Shown: piece by piece, positions 22,015-33,610 of the stretch | How the letters are laid out: the number at the start of each line of letters is the position of its first letter | Position numbering within the stretch: the first letter of the stretch is position 1 | NCBI GenBank assembly: GCA_007449985.2 | Contig: VIIQ02000739.1 | Span: 248,001-312,000 of the forward strand | DNA from: Desmodesmus armatus | Lineage: Eukaryota; Chlorophyta; Chlorophyceae; Sphaeropleales; Scenedesmaceae | DNA length: 64,000 nucleotides | Direction of reading: 5' to 3' | Made by a program: the position numbers and the translations under genes | Notes under the pieces: generated by a model | The model's input: only the letters and a program-made list of their open reading frames with translations | Database searches by the model: none | Told to the model about the DNA's origin: nothing

Positions 22015-25000
22015 GCGTACATCCTCGGCTGCCTGGGAGAAGCAGGCGAGGTAGTCCGAGCAGCTTCGTCCTCGAAAGCCATGTGGGCAGCAGCAGCTGG
22101 ACCTTTGCACCAGGCGAGCATGGCCTGACAGACTGTCCTTGTGTGTGCCACGGCTCACAGCAGTACCTGGCAACTGCCTGCCTCACCACGTCAACATTCC
22201 TTGTACTGACTGTGCCCTTTTTCAACATGCAGGTCCATACACTCGTGCTGCGCTGTGCCGCATCAGACCTTCAGCCCCAGCTGCTGCTGTCACTCCAGCA
22301 GCGCTTTCCCAACATACAGCATCTGCATGTGGCAGATGGCAGCTGGAGGTGGGACGGCTCACACAGCTTGGCAGCATGGGCAGCAAGCCTCACTGATCTG
22401 CGTGCAAATGCTACCAGCTTTCCACTGCTGGCTGTGCTTCCTGCTCCCAGCACACCGCCACAACAGCAACAGCAGATGCCAGCAGGACTGCCCCTGGCAG
22501 TGGCTGCTTTAGCAGGAAATTCGGGGTCTATTCAGCACCTACAAAATCAGCAGGCAGGACGAAGTAGTGAGCGAGCATCACATCATCATCATCAGCAGCA
22601 GCAGTACCAGCAGCAGCAGGGTGGTCAGCACCAGCGCCCATGCAGGACCAGCACAGCTGTCCCAGGAGAGCTTCAGGGCTGGTGCGCCTACAGGTGCAGA
22701 ACACGGTCACCAGCACACTCAAGTGCCGCCAACATGGCAGCAGCACATGCGCTTGCCTGGTGAGCTTCACAGGCAGCTAGCCTGTTCCATTGTGTGTGTG
22801 TGTGTATGTGTGTGTGTGTGGGGGGGGGGGGCAAATGCTTTCACCGCTGGGCGGTGCTTTGGGGCATGCAGTTATGAAATCATGAAGTTGTCACTGTCAC
22901 TTTGCCAGCAGCCATGACTGACGAATCAGTGTTGGGGGTTTACCCAAACACAGCTTGGGACAGCGCCCTTGATATGCTAGCTTGTTTGTCCCGCTAGTTG
23001 TCACTGCTGCTGCTGTTGATGTCCCAGATGTTGCTCTTCATGTTGCTGTTGAGTTTCACAGTTCCTGTTGCTGTTGATCCTGTTGCTGTTTTCACACATG
23101 GGCAACCACTGCTATCCCTACCATCATTGCTGTCACCCTGTCCAGGACTTCACAGTTTTGGCAGCCCTCTTGCAGCAAAACCCACACCTCAGTGTGCTGG
23201 ACCTAGCAGGCAACTCCTGCATGCCTGACAGGCTGCTCCATGCAGCTGTGCTGGCAGCAACCTGCAGGCAGCTCAAAACCTTGGACCTATCTGGTTGTGA
23301 GTTGGTGCGGCCGGGGGCTATGTACCGGATGCTTTCCCTGGCTTGGTGCATTTGGACGTCAGTAACACAGCCACAGCAGATGCAGATGTGCAGGCACTGT
23401 TGGAAGCACTGCCGCTGCTCCAGAGTTTGTCTATCGCTGGTTGCCGAAGGGTGAGTGTGGCCGTCATCCAGTGGTGAGGATGGATCCATGACTGATTTTC
23501 TAACCATAACTGTCCTGCCAGCTGCCCGCTAGCCGCCTACTTTGCGACACCCCACTGAGAGTAGAAGCCCACACCGTCAATTTTGAGTGTTGTCTGATTT
23601 TGCATCACCAGCATAGCCGAATGCACAGCCAGCCGCCTGCCTGCCAACCGCCTGCCTGCCAGCTGCCTACACGCCTGCTGCTGGCCCTTAGCACCCCTGC
23701 AGTCTTTGCATGGTGTGGTGCTGTCCATAGCAGCAGCAGCAGCAGCCACTGTGCACAGCAAACGCACATCGGCATCGTAAACGTGTTGTCTGCCTGTTTG
23801 CTGTTTGCAGGTGTCTAACGCAGGCATCGATGCTCTTGCTGCTGCTCCAGCGCTGGTCAACGGCTGTTTGACCAGCCTGGACCTTGGGGGGCTCACAAGG
23901 CCGGGTCCCACAGCCATGGCTTGCCTGACAGCAGCATGGGCAGCTGCTGCTGGCTGTAAGGCAACTGGAACCAGCGGCGGCAGCAGCTGCAGCAGTGCGC
24001 CAGGGGTCAAGAGCAGCGATGGCAACTGCTGCCGGTGTGCTGGGCCCCATCGGCATGGTGTGCAGCTGCATATGGGGTTTGCTCGGACGGCATGCATCAC
24101 AGACGAGGTGCTGCAGCCGTTTGTTGATGCGGCTGCTGGCGGTGCACCCAGTCACCACACACAACAGCAGCAGCAGCAGCGTCAGCAGCACGGCCAGCAG
24201 GGCTGTGGGGACAGGGGAGGCATGCCAAGCTTGCTGCAGCAGCTGGACAAGCTTGCTGTGACCACACAGACTGCCCAGCACAGCGCCAGCCAGCAGCAGC
24301 AGCGACAGGAACAGCAGCAGCAGGAGCAGCAGCAGCAGCGACAGGAACAGCAGCAGCATGAGCAGCAGCAGCAGCATGAAGAGGAGCTAAGCACGCAGAT
24401 GCACAGCCTGCAGCAGCATCCTGAGCAGGAGCAGGAGCGAAGCGAGCAGCTGCGCGGCTTGCAGCAGCTGTCTGTTGGTCACCGGGTGCTGCCCGTCAGC
24501 CTGTGTGGGCTGCACCTGGCAGGCTGCACAGGTGTCAGCGGCAGCATGCTGGTGCAGCTGGGGGCGGCTGGTGCCCTTGCCACTCTCACATCGCTTGACC
24601 TGTCGGATGCAGAAGCATTCAGACAGCCTGTGCACATGCAGCACCCACAGCAGCAGCAGCGGGGGCAGCAGCAGCACCTGCAGCTGCAGCCGCCACACTC
24701 ACACCTGCAGCCCCCACAGCAACAGCAGCAGCAGCAGCAGCGGAGCCAGGGTGATGCTGCAGATGCTTCTGAGCAGGGCGCCCTCTGCCTGCAAGCTGCC
24801 TCCTGCAGCGATGACACCCACAGCAGCAGCAGCAGCAGCAGCAAGGTGCTGGTGTCCAGAAGCATGCTGCCTCAGCTGCTCCAACACACTGGGCAGCATC
24901 TGCAGCTGCTGCTGCTGGACGGCTGCTACATCGACGATGCTGCCGCTGCTGCGATAGCAGCACAGGGCCTACCAGCCTTACAGGAGCTGTCATTAGTCAA

Positions 25001-25853
25001 CTGCAGGGGCCTAGGTAACACGGGGCTGCGCAGCTTACTGGGCAGTTTGCCCAGCCTGAGGGCACTTGCGCTAGGTGGCTCTGTGTCTGCGTGGAGTGAG
25101 GGGCCAGTGCTGCAGGGGCTGCCTGCTGTAGCAGGCCTTACACAGCTGAGGCTGATTCGCAGGCCTGTCCTGCGAGATGCTGAGCTGGCAGCTGTGCTGA
25201 GGCAGGGATGCTGTCTGCGCAGCTTGTCGTTAGTGGGGTGTTACATGCTAACCGACAAGGTTTTTGAACTGGCGACAGCTGCTGAGGGCGCCGCGCTGGC
25301 TGGACCGCATGTTGCAGCGGTTTCACATATGCAGCACGTAGACACGCAGTCGTTGACGGTGGGAAGTGCGTCTGGCAGTGGGGAGGCAGCGGGGATGAGG
25401 GTAGTGCCGCTGCAGCAGCTTACGCATCTGAGCCTCACGGCTTGTGATGGGGTCTCAGGAGCCAGCATGGCACGGCTGCAAAGCCTACGACACCTACGCA
25501 TATCTTTCTGTGCTTCCCTCAGCCCTGCGGCCCTGCAACATGTGGTTGTCAGCTGCCGGAAGCTGCATCTTCTTGAGCTGCCAGCAAGCTTGTCCGGTCA
25601 GGGCCTAGGGTTCAGCGTTGTGCGGTTTGATGGACCTAGCCCGGTTTCGCACCAGCAGCAGCACCGGGGGGGCCATGGGGGTCCCTCTAGGCCTGCACGG
25701 GCTGGGAGTGGGGGTGGTTTCGCAGGCAGGGGCCGTGGGGGTGGGGGTGTAGGAGGGGTTGGTGGTAGCAGTGGTGGGCATGGCTTGGTGCTGCCACGGC
25801 AAGGTGCTGGGCAGTCCCTGCATCTGGATCGACTGAAGGTCAACTGGCTGTGA
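22015..25853 (+). CDS. Leucine-rich-repeat protein, possibly F-box/AMN1-like (with a 1-nt frameshift)
   Basis: Recognised exons: about 22015-22100 (AYILGCLGEAGEVVRAA then a W/A-rich segment, resembling the second half of an F-box), 22233 to about 22760, 23146-23450, and about 23819-25853. LRRs of the cysteine-containing type are visible: LSVLDLAGNSCMPDRLL, LKTLDLSGCELV, LTSLDLGGLT, LCGLHLAGCTGVSG, LQLLLLDGCYIDDAA, LQELSLVNCRGLGNTGL, LRSLSLVGCYMLTD, LTHLSLTACDGVSG. Long Gln/His-rich spacers split the repeat array. The C-terminus is Gly-rich and ends VNWL. If the F-box is real the protein is an SCF substrate receptor; this is inference because the N-terminal half of the F-box was not found. Exon 23146-23450 is 305 nt although both borders are phase 0; the frame changes between TAC CGG and the FPGLVHLDVSN segment near 23320-23330. 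Confidence 0.8.
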
Positions 25854-26596
25854 CTAGACTATGTGAATGTGGCGCTGTTGCTGGTGATTTAACAAAGGCA
25901 GGGAGGTGACGCGAGGCGTCTTGACTGGGGCATGAGGGATAGGGCGGGGGGGGGGGGGGGGCATGTCTGTTCATCTCTTGAAAGGGTGTCAATCAAGGTC
26001 TGTGCGTTGGCGCATACAGGGCTGCAGAATGCTACACACATGCACCTCAAGACTTGCGCGCCTCACAGCCAGCCTGCCAGCGCAGTGGGTTGGCCTGCGC
26101 TCATGCGGATGGACAACAGTGCACTGGTCACCTGATGCAGCTCAACATCAAGGAAACATATCCAACTTTGGCACCAACGCTTGTCCGGTCCCAGCAGCAT
26201 GATAACCTCCCGTCGAGGACTGATCAAAGTCATGACTCAGCTGAGTGTGAGTCACACCCCACCTGGTGCATCGTGACATGCAGGACTACGCCGTCATGCA
26301 TTGCAGTCGGTTTTGGGAGTGCATGGTTTATAGATACATGTAGTTTGAAGTGCTCTCAACGGTTATGCATAATCACTCATGTTATTTTGCCTGCTTTGAC
26401 ACGGACTTCTACCTCGGGAAGCTGCCAGGAGTCTACACATGCTATGCGTTCTGTTCTTAAGAGTTACGTCTGTGTTTGAAACCCCCATCACATTTGTTCC
26501 TTCCTTCCTTCCGTGCAGTTTGTGTCCTCGTGCTTGTTTTCCCCTCGACGCAGCACACGCGGGTGCGGTCGTAGCGCGCTTTGTCTTCGTGTGGGC
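25854..26596. other. Intergenic region with poly(G) tract
   Basis: 3' region of the LRR gene and promoter side of the subtilase. A G homopolymer of about 14 nt lies near 25946-25960. No coding exon was seen. Confidence 0.5.
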
Positions 26597-29500
26597 ATGC
26601 TGGTCGTATGGCTGCTCCTCATAGCAGCGACCGCAGTTGCACAACCCGGTGCTCCCATCCCCGGTATGCCATGACTGGTGACCTACGTCGGATCTTGCTG
26701 TCACTGCTCTTAATAGTCTATAGTGTCAGAACATGAAGTGTTGCAGCTGCAACAGCTGCGGGACGGCTGTGTTGCAAAGTTCACTCCCTGTCGCACTGAA
26801 CTTCTCTGTCTCTTCCAGGTGCATGTGGTTTCACAGAAGCTTGTGCCCAATGTGTGGGTTGTGCTGACTCAGATGTGTTCATGCATCTGCAGATTTGGGC
26901 GAGAAGGTGTCAGACCGCTACATTGTTGTGTTTGAGACCGGTACAGCACCTTCAGCAACAGCAGCAGCAGACCTCGTCAGCAATGTACAGGCACAGCTAG
27001 CTGTGTCTGGCAACGTACACGCTGCCTCAGTGCAGTCGTTGTCGGTGCTGCACATCTTGGGGCAGCATGCAGGCAGCTCGGGCCCCAGCAGCTCTGCAGG
27101 CGCCCCGTCAGCAGCAGCACAGGATCCGCTGTCAGCAGCCAGTGGGCTGCTGCCAAGAGCTGCTGATGCTCAGCAAGCAGCAGCAACGGCAACCCAGCAT
27201 CCCTTGAAAGCAGCAGGGTTGCAGGGGGTTGTGATGCAGATCGCTGACCCTGCAGCGCTAGCAGCTGTGAAGGCTGCAAGCAGTGTCAAGGCAGTAGTGC
27301 CTGACAGGGTGGTGGCAGCTCAACAGCAGCAGCAGCCCAGTACAGCCTGCATTGACCCACAGCAGCTCAGCCAAGGGCTGGTGCCAACAGCAGTTGCCAA
27401 GCTGTTCTTCTGGCACGGCTGCAAAAACACATCTACAGGTGCGTCACACATGCCCCTTCTGCCGGTGCTGACTGCATGAGCATGCTCACACTACACAACC
27501 CCTAACCCTGAAGCCACTCGGTCCTAGCCATGTGTGTCATGCAACTCCTGCATATGAATGTAGCAGGTGAGGCCAACTGCATGCACGGTTTCCCCTGTAT
27601 GCAACCACACCCATCTGGCCAGCACTGAAGCAAGCATACATGCCGGCTTTGCGCATCTTTTAGGAAGTTCAATCAGTTCGATCAGTATCCTGCGCCCTGC
27701 CGTCTGCGCTTTTGTTGTGCAGAGCTCCGGTGGATCGGAGAGCGCTGCGGACCTGATCTTGACCAGATCCGCTACACAGCTGTGTACGCTGTCGACAAGG
27801 GCACTGGTCTCACCCTACGGTCAGGTGGTCAGGACTGTGTCCTCCCCTTCAACGCCACAGCACACCCCACGTGGAACAACATGCGCTTCGGCAACTGCGG
27901 CAAGGCGCCCGCGTTCGCGCCCTCGCTCCCTACATGCATACGCCAGCCGCCAGCTACCGCCCCCACAGGCCTCGACCAGGACAGCAGCAGCGGCGGCAGC
28001 AATGGCGGCAGCAGTGACGGCAGCAGTAGCTCAACCTGCGCGAGTGCCACAAGCTCCACAGGTTCCACACCGCGCTTCGGTGTCACAGTAACACTGACGG
28101 CCCCTGTGCCTTGCGGCTCGCGGACGATACGCACCCTTACCTACTGGGGAACGTCCTGCGGTCCCAACAAAGCCTTTGTGCAGTGGTACAGGGCAGTCGG
28201 CCCCGGCTGCACCCTGCTCTGGCGCCAGGGGCAGGTGAAGTACAACAATGATATCTTTGGCAACTGCGGCGTTCCGCCGGGCATACCGCCTGCAGATGCC
28301 CAGGTGTTGCCCACCCTTATGTGTCCTGAGGTACCAAAGGAGCCAAGCCCGTCCCCGGCACTCCCCAGCCCCTCGCCCAGCCCCAGTCCGGAAGACGAGC
28401 CAAGCCCCAGCCCCAGCCCCATTCCCCCAAGCCCCTCACCCGGCCCAGTGGAGGAAGCCTCCCCAAGCCCTTCCCCAGACATCCCATCCCCCAGCCCGTC
28501 GCCAGAGGTGACAATACCATCCCCAAGCCCCTCACCAGACCCACCATCCCCAAGTCCATCGCCAGATGTGATCCCACCATCCCCAAGCCCTTCCCTGACA
28601 TCCCTTCCCCCAGCCCGTCCCCAGACATAACCCCACCGTCGCCAAGCCCTTCACCGGACCCACCCTCCCCAAGCCCTGCACCAGAGGAGCTCCCTTCCCC
28701 GAGCCCCTCACCACCCCCACCATCCCCAAGCCCCTTGCCGCCCCCACCACCCCCACCGTCCCCCAGCCCATCACCCGAGTGGCAGATCCCAGCTGGCGCC
28801 CTCCCACGCAGTGCCCTGGCCACTGGAGAGAAGCTCCCTAGCGGTGTGCGCCGCATCGAGGCCTACACATATGCCGGCGTGGTCAACTCTGAGGCAGTGC
28901 CTGCCGAGCGGCAGGTAGTTGTCGCCGTGATGGACTCCGGGATCGACAGCACCCACCCAGATCTAAACTATGCTGGTGGCGTCAGCTGGGTGACCGTTGG
29001 TGCGGCTAAGCCGAATGACATGGCTGCAAATGTGGACAACTTGGGCCACGGGACGCACATTGCGGGGACTATCGGTGCCCGCAACAACGGTGCGGGTGTG
29101 GTTGGGGTGTCGCCTGGAGTGCCTCTGTACTCCCTCAAGGTGTTGGACGGGGATGGCCGGGGAATGCTGAGTACTGTGATTTCGGCAATGAAGTGGGTTG
29201 TGGCGCAAGGGGTGCAGCAGGGGGTCAGGGTTGTCAATATCAGTCTGGCTGCTTTCGTAGACCCCAAGTCCCCAGATTACGAGGTTACAAAAGACCTTGT
29301 GTGCGGTGTGTTTAAGGAGGCTTCTGATGCCGGGGTTTTGGTGGTGGTTGCTGCCGGGAACTACGGTGCGCAGGTAGAGGGGTATATGCCTGCAGGCTGT
29401 CCCACTGTTGCTGTTGCCACTGCGTTAGACTCAGACGGCCTGGCTGCCGCCAGTTTCAGCAACTATATGCCGGTCAAGGCGCCCCCGACTGAGCTAGCAC

Positions 29501-29805
29501 GTGTGGTTGCGGCCCCTGGTACCCACATTCTTTCGACCGTCAGCTCTGCAGCTGACCCTAGCGGGTATGGTTTGATGTCGGGTACATCGATGGCGGCCCC
29601 ACATGTTGCAGGCGTTGCTGCGAACTGCATGTTGAATGGCGCGTGTCCTGCTGGATCTGGGTATGCAAACCTCGCAATGATGCAGGCTGCTGCCCAGCAG
29701 AGGTACCAGCTAGAAGGCGCGAAAGCATACGGGTTCCGTGGTGATCCGTACAGCACGTCGGAAGGGCGGTATTATGGCTTGTTAGTGTGGTCGGGTATTT
29801 ACTGA
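26597..29805 (+). CDS. Secreted subtilase (S8) with duplicated Cys module and Ser-Pro linker; 1-nt frameshift
   Basis: Exons: 26597-26663, 26893-27438, 27723-29805. Exon 1 encodes a signal peptide (LVVWLLLIAATAVAQP). Exon 2 is an I9-type propeptide starting DRYIVVFETG and ending VKAVVPDRVV. Exon 3 starts with two related Cys modules, each opening with an LRWIGERCGP/LTYWGTSCGP-like segment and ending in FGNCG. An (SP)n-rich hydroxyproline-type linker follows, then the S8 domain: Asp in VVAVMDSGIDSTHPD, His in GHGTHIAGTIG, oxyanion Asn in AAGNYG, Ser in GTSMAAPHVAG. All catalytic residues are present. The ~300-residue insert between propeptide and catalytic domain is not typical of S8 enzymes. 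The frame breaks inside the linker near 28590 (1 nt short against its own repeats), giving TAA at 28628-28630. Probably acts in the cell wall or extracellular matrix, for example in remodelling or hatching; that role is inferred. Confidence 0.92.
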
Positions 29806-29821
29806 GCTGCTGGCGTGTGTT

Positions 29822-29960
29822 TTTGCCAGCTTGCTAGCTGTCTGGCGGCGTATATGTTTGCCAGCTTGCTAGCTGTCTGGCGGCGTATATGTTTGCCAGC
29901 TTGCTAGCTGTCTGGCGGGGGAGAGCCTACACACGCACTATGTCCCCAGACAGCTAGCAA
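29822..29960 (+). repeat. 35-bp tandem repeat x3 plus inverted copy
   Basis: Units begin at 29822, 29857 and 29892 (third truncated) and share tgccagcttgctagctgtct. An inverted 15-bp copy (ccagacagctagcaa) is at 29946-29960. Starts 17 nt past the subtilase stop, so it is in the 3' UTR and could fold into a stem. Confidence 0.88.
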
Positions 29961-32900
29961 CATTCAGCTGCATCATGCAGCGTGGTGTATTAGCCTGGCA
30001 GGTGGATATACTTGGATTGCTGCCAGGATAAGTTTTGGTGGTGTTTAGCCACCTGCTGGGCCCAGTAGTTGGCTCACAGGGTGGGAGCACAGGCTGGCAG
30101 CCAGCATCATACATCGGTCCATAGCTTTTGGGCGTATGTATGGACATGAATATGGAGTATGCATGCTGTTGGGGTTGTCCTTGTGTGTATTCTGCCTGTT
30201 GTTACCCCTACCCTTCCGCTGTTGTTACCAGAAGGGGCAGAAATGTGTAGTCATCTGTGCAAAGTGCGGTCAGCGGCAACCTTGCCTTGCAGCTGTTTGT
30301 GAATGTAGTAGTGCTGAGCGCATTCTGCACTCAGAGAGACCATTCCTGGTAGGGGCATTCCTGTTGGTGTCTTGGATTCGTATTGCCTTCTTCCTTTGCC
30401 TTACAAGTAATTTGCCTGTGATGGAGCGTGCATGTCTGGAAGTGAAGGCATGCCAGGGCTTGTTGTTTGTTGCATGTGTACAAACGGTGGCAGCTGGGTG
30501 GGAATGTCTGCTGGGAGCACTCAGGCGGGGATGTTGCTGCCCGTTGGGTGTTGGTGCCAGGGTGCAAGCAGCCAACGATGGTCTGTTTTGCACCAGAGCA
30601 CACCCCCTGCAGCCACAAATTTGTAGCATTCCCTTGGCATTGTTGGCCGCCTCGCAGGATTCTCAGCCGCCTGCACCCGCCCAGGGCACACCCGGGCAGG
30701 CATGACTCACCGGCATGTGTGTTGCCATTGCCACCATGACCCTTGTGGCAGTGCTGACCTGGCTTGGCTCAGAGCACAGTGCTTGTGGCACTGGTTTAGC
30801 TGCTGTTGCAGTGCAGGGGCCTAGCCAGCTGTGCCAAGCACACACATGTGTTGAGGGGTGAGTGTTTGCACTGTACCTACACATGCCCACCGTTCTGGGG
30901 ACGTTCCTCAGATGTGCGCATGTCATCTGTGGATATGTAGTCCCTCTGTCACGCGCTGCTGCACATTGTACAGTTGCACACCGCAACACTAGTCTTCCCT
31001 GTCCATTTGCTTCATGTATTTGTTGTTGTTACAGGGTTTTAGGCTCCGGTCGGCCCCTCGTTAGGTTATAACCTTTTCAGGGTGCTTGAAGGGCAGAGAG
31101 TTGCTTCATGGTCTGGGATCTCCTTGTGTCCTTGGTTTACTTAGGGACATCCAAGCTGCTTGTGGCTACTGTTTGTGGAAAGTGATGCTGGTGCTGCGGG
31201 GAAGGGTATGCATGTGGACGCATGTGAAAGGTACTCAGATACGTGCTTGTTGGTGACATGATATTTTTTGAGGTACTGTATCTGTTTTGTACCTCTGGGC
31301 TGCAGGGTGCTGGTAGTATGTATTGTTCCATCCGTGCTCTTGTTGGTGCATGGGCTGTGACAGTTCCAGTGCTGCAGTTGGGAGTGCTGCGTAAATGTAG
31401 ATCTGTCACGGCAGGCTTGTCATATAGGTTGACGGCGTTGAGCAGACAGCTGACTGAGTCAGTTGTCTGTGACCCGTTTGCTGCAGGTGTATCTGTTGCC
31501 GGGCTGTTGATGACCTGATTCACACCTCTGATTGGGTTGTGTTGAATGTCACAGTGCAGTTGGGGTCACAATGCAGTTAGTGACGACTGCGCTGACCGTT
31601 CTGTGTCAGACATGCATTGATTGCTGACGGCTGCAGCATGACAGCTGTAGGTTATGTGCGATTAATCAGCAGCCCCTGTTGTGGTGCGAGTGCCAACCTG
31701 ACGACTTGGCTGGCTGGCAGCCATGTGTGCTGATGTTGATCTTACACAGCTGCACCGCATGCATCTGCATGTCAAGCATTGTGGCACACCACTCCTACCC
31801 ATCCGCCCCTACAGACATAGCTAGCTGTCCTGCACAGCTCAGCACATGTCGTTTTCTTCTATGGGCACTGTTGCGCCCTGTAAGGATCTGCTCTCACGCG
31901 TTACGGTTGTGCAGGCTGTCCGTTCCTTATTTTTTCCTAAGCACGCTGCATGACAGCGTCAGACATAGTGTGCCACACAATGATTGGTGTGCTGTTGGCT
32001 GCAGCCTGTGGTGCTGCATTACGCGAGTAACTTGCTTGCTGCATACGTGTGTTGCAGGAGTGCAGTGCAGCATACTATGCCACGTAGTACGTGCACCCCA
32101 TATTGCTGTGGTGACTTTCTCGTTACTGCAGACCCAGTCAGGGACTTCTACTTGGTGAACTCCGTAGCATGTGACTGCTACTCTTCCGATTGTCGAGGCC
32201 TCAGCTCTCAAGGCTTGAGACCAGGTGCATGCGGCTGCGTCTGCACACCTTTTTCGTTTTCGCCAGCTACGCTTGCTTGCGGTACACGTGCCTCCTCGCG
32301 TGGGTGATCTGTGGCAGTTGACGGTTGCAGCTGCAGCAACACGAGACAGCCTGGCTTACTGCTGTAGGCACAAGGCACGCCAACGACAGGGCCTGGAACA
32401 CTTGCATCCGGGTGTTACGGCTGCCGCTGTTAGTCCTATCACTTTGTGGCTAGCACCGTACAATCAAGTTGGTTGTGCCTTTTCTCGTACTGCGCATACT
32501 GGGGGTGGTGGTGTGCATTGTGTGACGGGTGCAGGAATGACACACTTTATTGTGCTCCAGTGGAGCAATCGGACATGCAGCATGCTGCGCATGGCTTTGC
32601 AGGGCTTTGTTCGCCTGCAGGGACATGTTGGGGTTAGAGCAGCTGTGCAGGCCGACCTGGCTGACTTGGGGTGCTAAATATGGCGGTGTTGAAAGGAACT
32701 CTATGGCGACAGCTACTACTGCTGGGGCTCAAAGAGTCATCTGACCAATTGTGAGGCGCAAATAGGTCATGGTGCCTGTGCTGAACAGCTTTGTGCGACC
32801 AACTGCACTGCAACAGTTGTGCAGGTGTGAGTCCTGAGCGGTGAACTGAACTTGGTTGTGTGCGCGATCCGTCGTGCAGCTTGATTGCTGGTGCCGTGTT

Positions 32901-33610
32901 GAAAGGTGACAGGGCACCATCACTAGCTATCAAGGTCTGAACAGCGGCTGTGAGTTCACTGTAACAAACTAACAGGGAATGACCGTGAGCGAAGAGGAGT
33001 TGGTGTTGAGGATGGTGCAGACGCAGAGCTGTCCCACAAAGTTGTAAGGGCCAGCGGCACTGCACGGTGTGCGCGGTTGAATCAAGCAAATCCAAATGGC
33101 CCTGTGCAAAGCACCATTAAGAACAGTATGTGTACCCCTGCAGTGTTCCAAGAGTAGGTGTTGAGCCAGCATACTTCTCAAAGCGCATAGTTTACATACA
33201 TCTGCCGCATGCTTGCCAGCGCTGTGGGATGTAGAGGCCATGATACAGTACTGTGACAACACCGATAACCAAGGAGACAGACACAGACATGATCCAGCTG
33301 CCATCAGGCCCATGCGGCGCGCCAAACCATTCCTGGCTGGGGATCAGTGCACACACAGCCAAGACCCCCTGGCCAGCCCGCCTGAAAGAATACTGTACAC
33401 TATCCAACATCACAGCAACACACAAGCCACACTCAGCTTGCAACCTACAGCCCTTATAGCTTACAGCCCCCTGGCACACCCTCTGACATCAACAGCAGTG
33501 AAACTTGCAACGTGATTGGCACCCAAGGCCAACTTAGCCCCGAGGCCTACTTGAGGCACAACCGCAGTGCGATTGAGGGCTCAATGTGTGTGTCTGAGCG
33601 CATCCTGCGC
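29961..33610. other. 3.6-kb stretch without a convincing gene
   Basis: T/G-rich on the plus strand, as in algal 3' UTRs and intergenic DNA. The longest open frame (30136-30705, +) is Cys-rich with no recognisable domain. A minus-strand frame at 33192-33479 has one hydrophobic segment but no family match I know. No LTR, terminal inverted repeat or reverse-transcriptase motif was seen. Confidence 0.5.

Noticed and set aside
30136..30705. 189-codon plus-strand open frame
   Set aside because: Cys-rich with no domain, no splice partners and a composition like the neighbouring non-coding DNA.
33192..33479. Minus-strand frame with a hydrophobic segment (SVSLVIGVVTVLYHGLY)
   Set aside because: Considered as a C-terminal exon of a membrane protein, but no partner exon or family match was found, and it sits in the 3' region of an intact gene.
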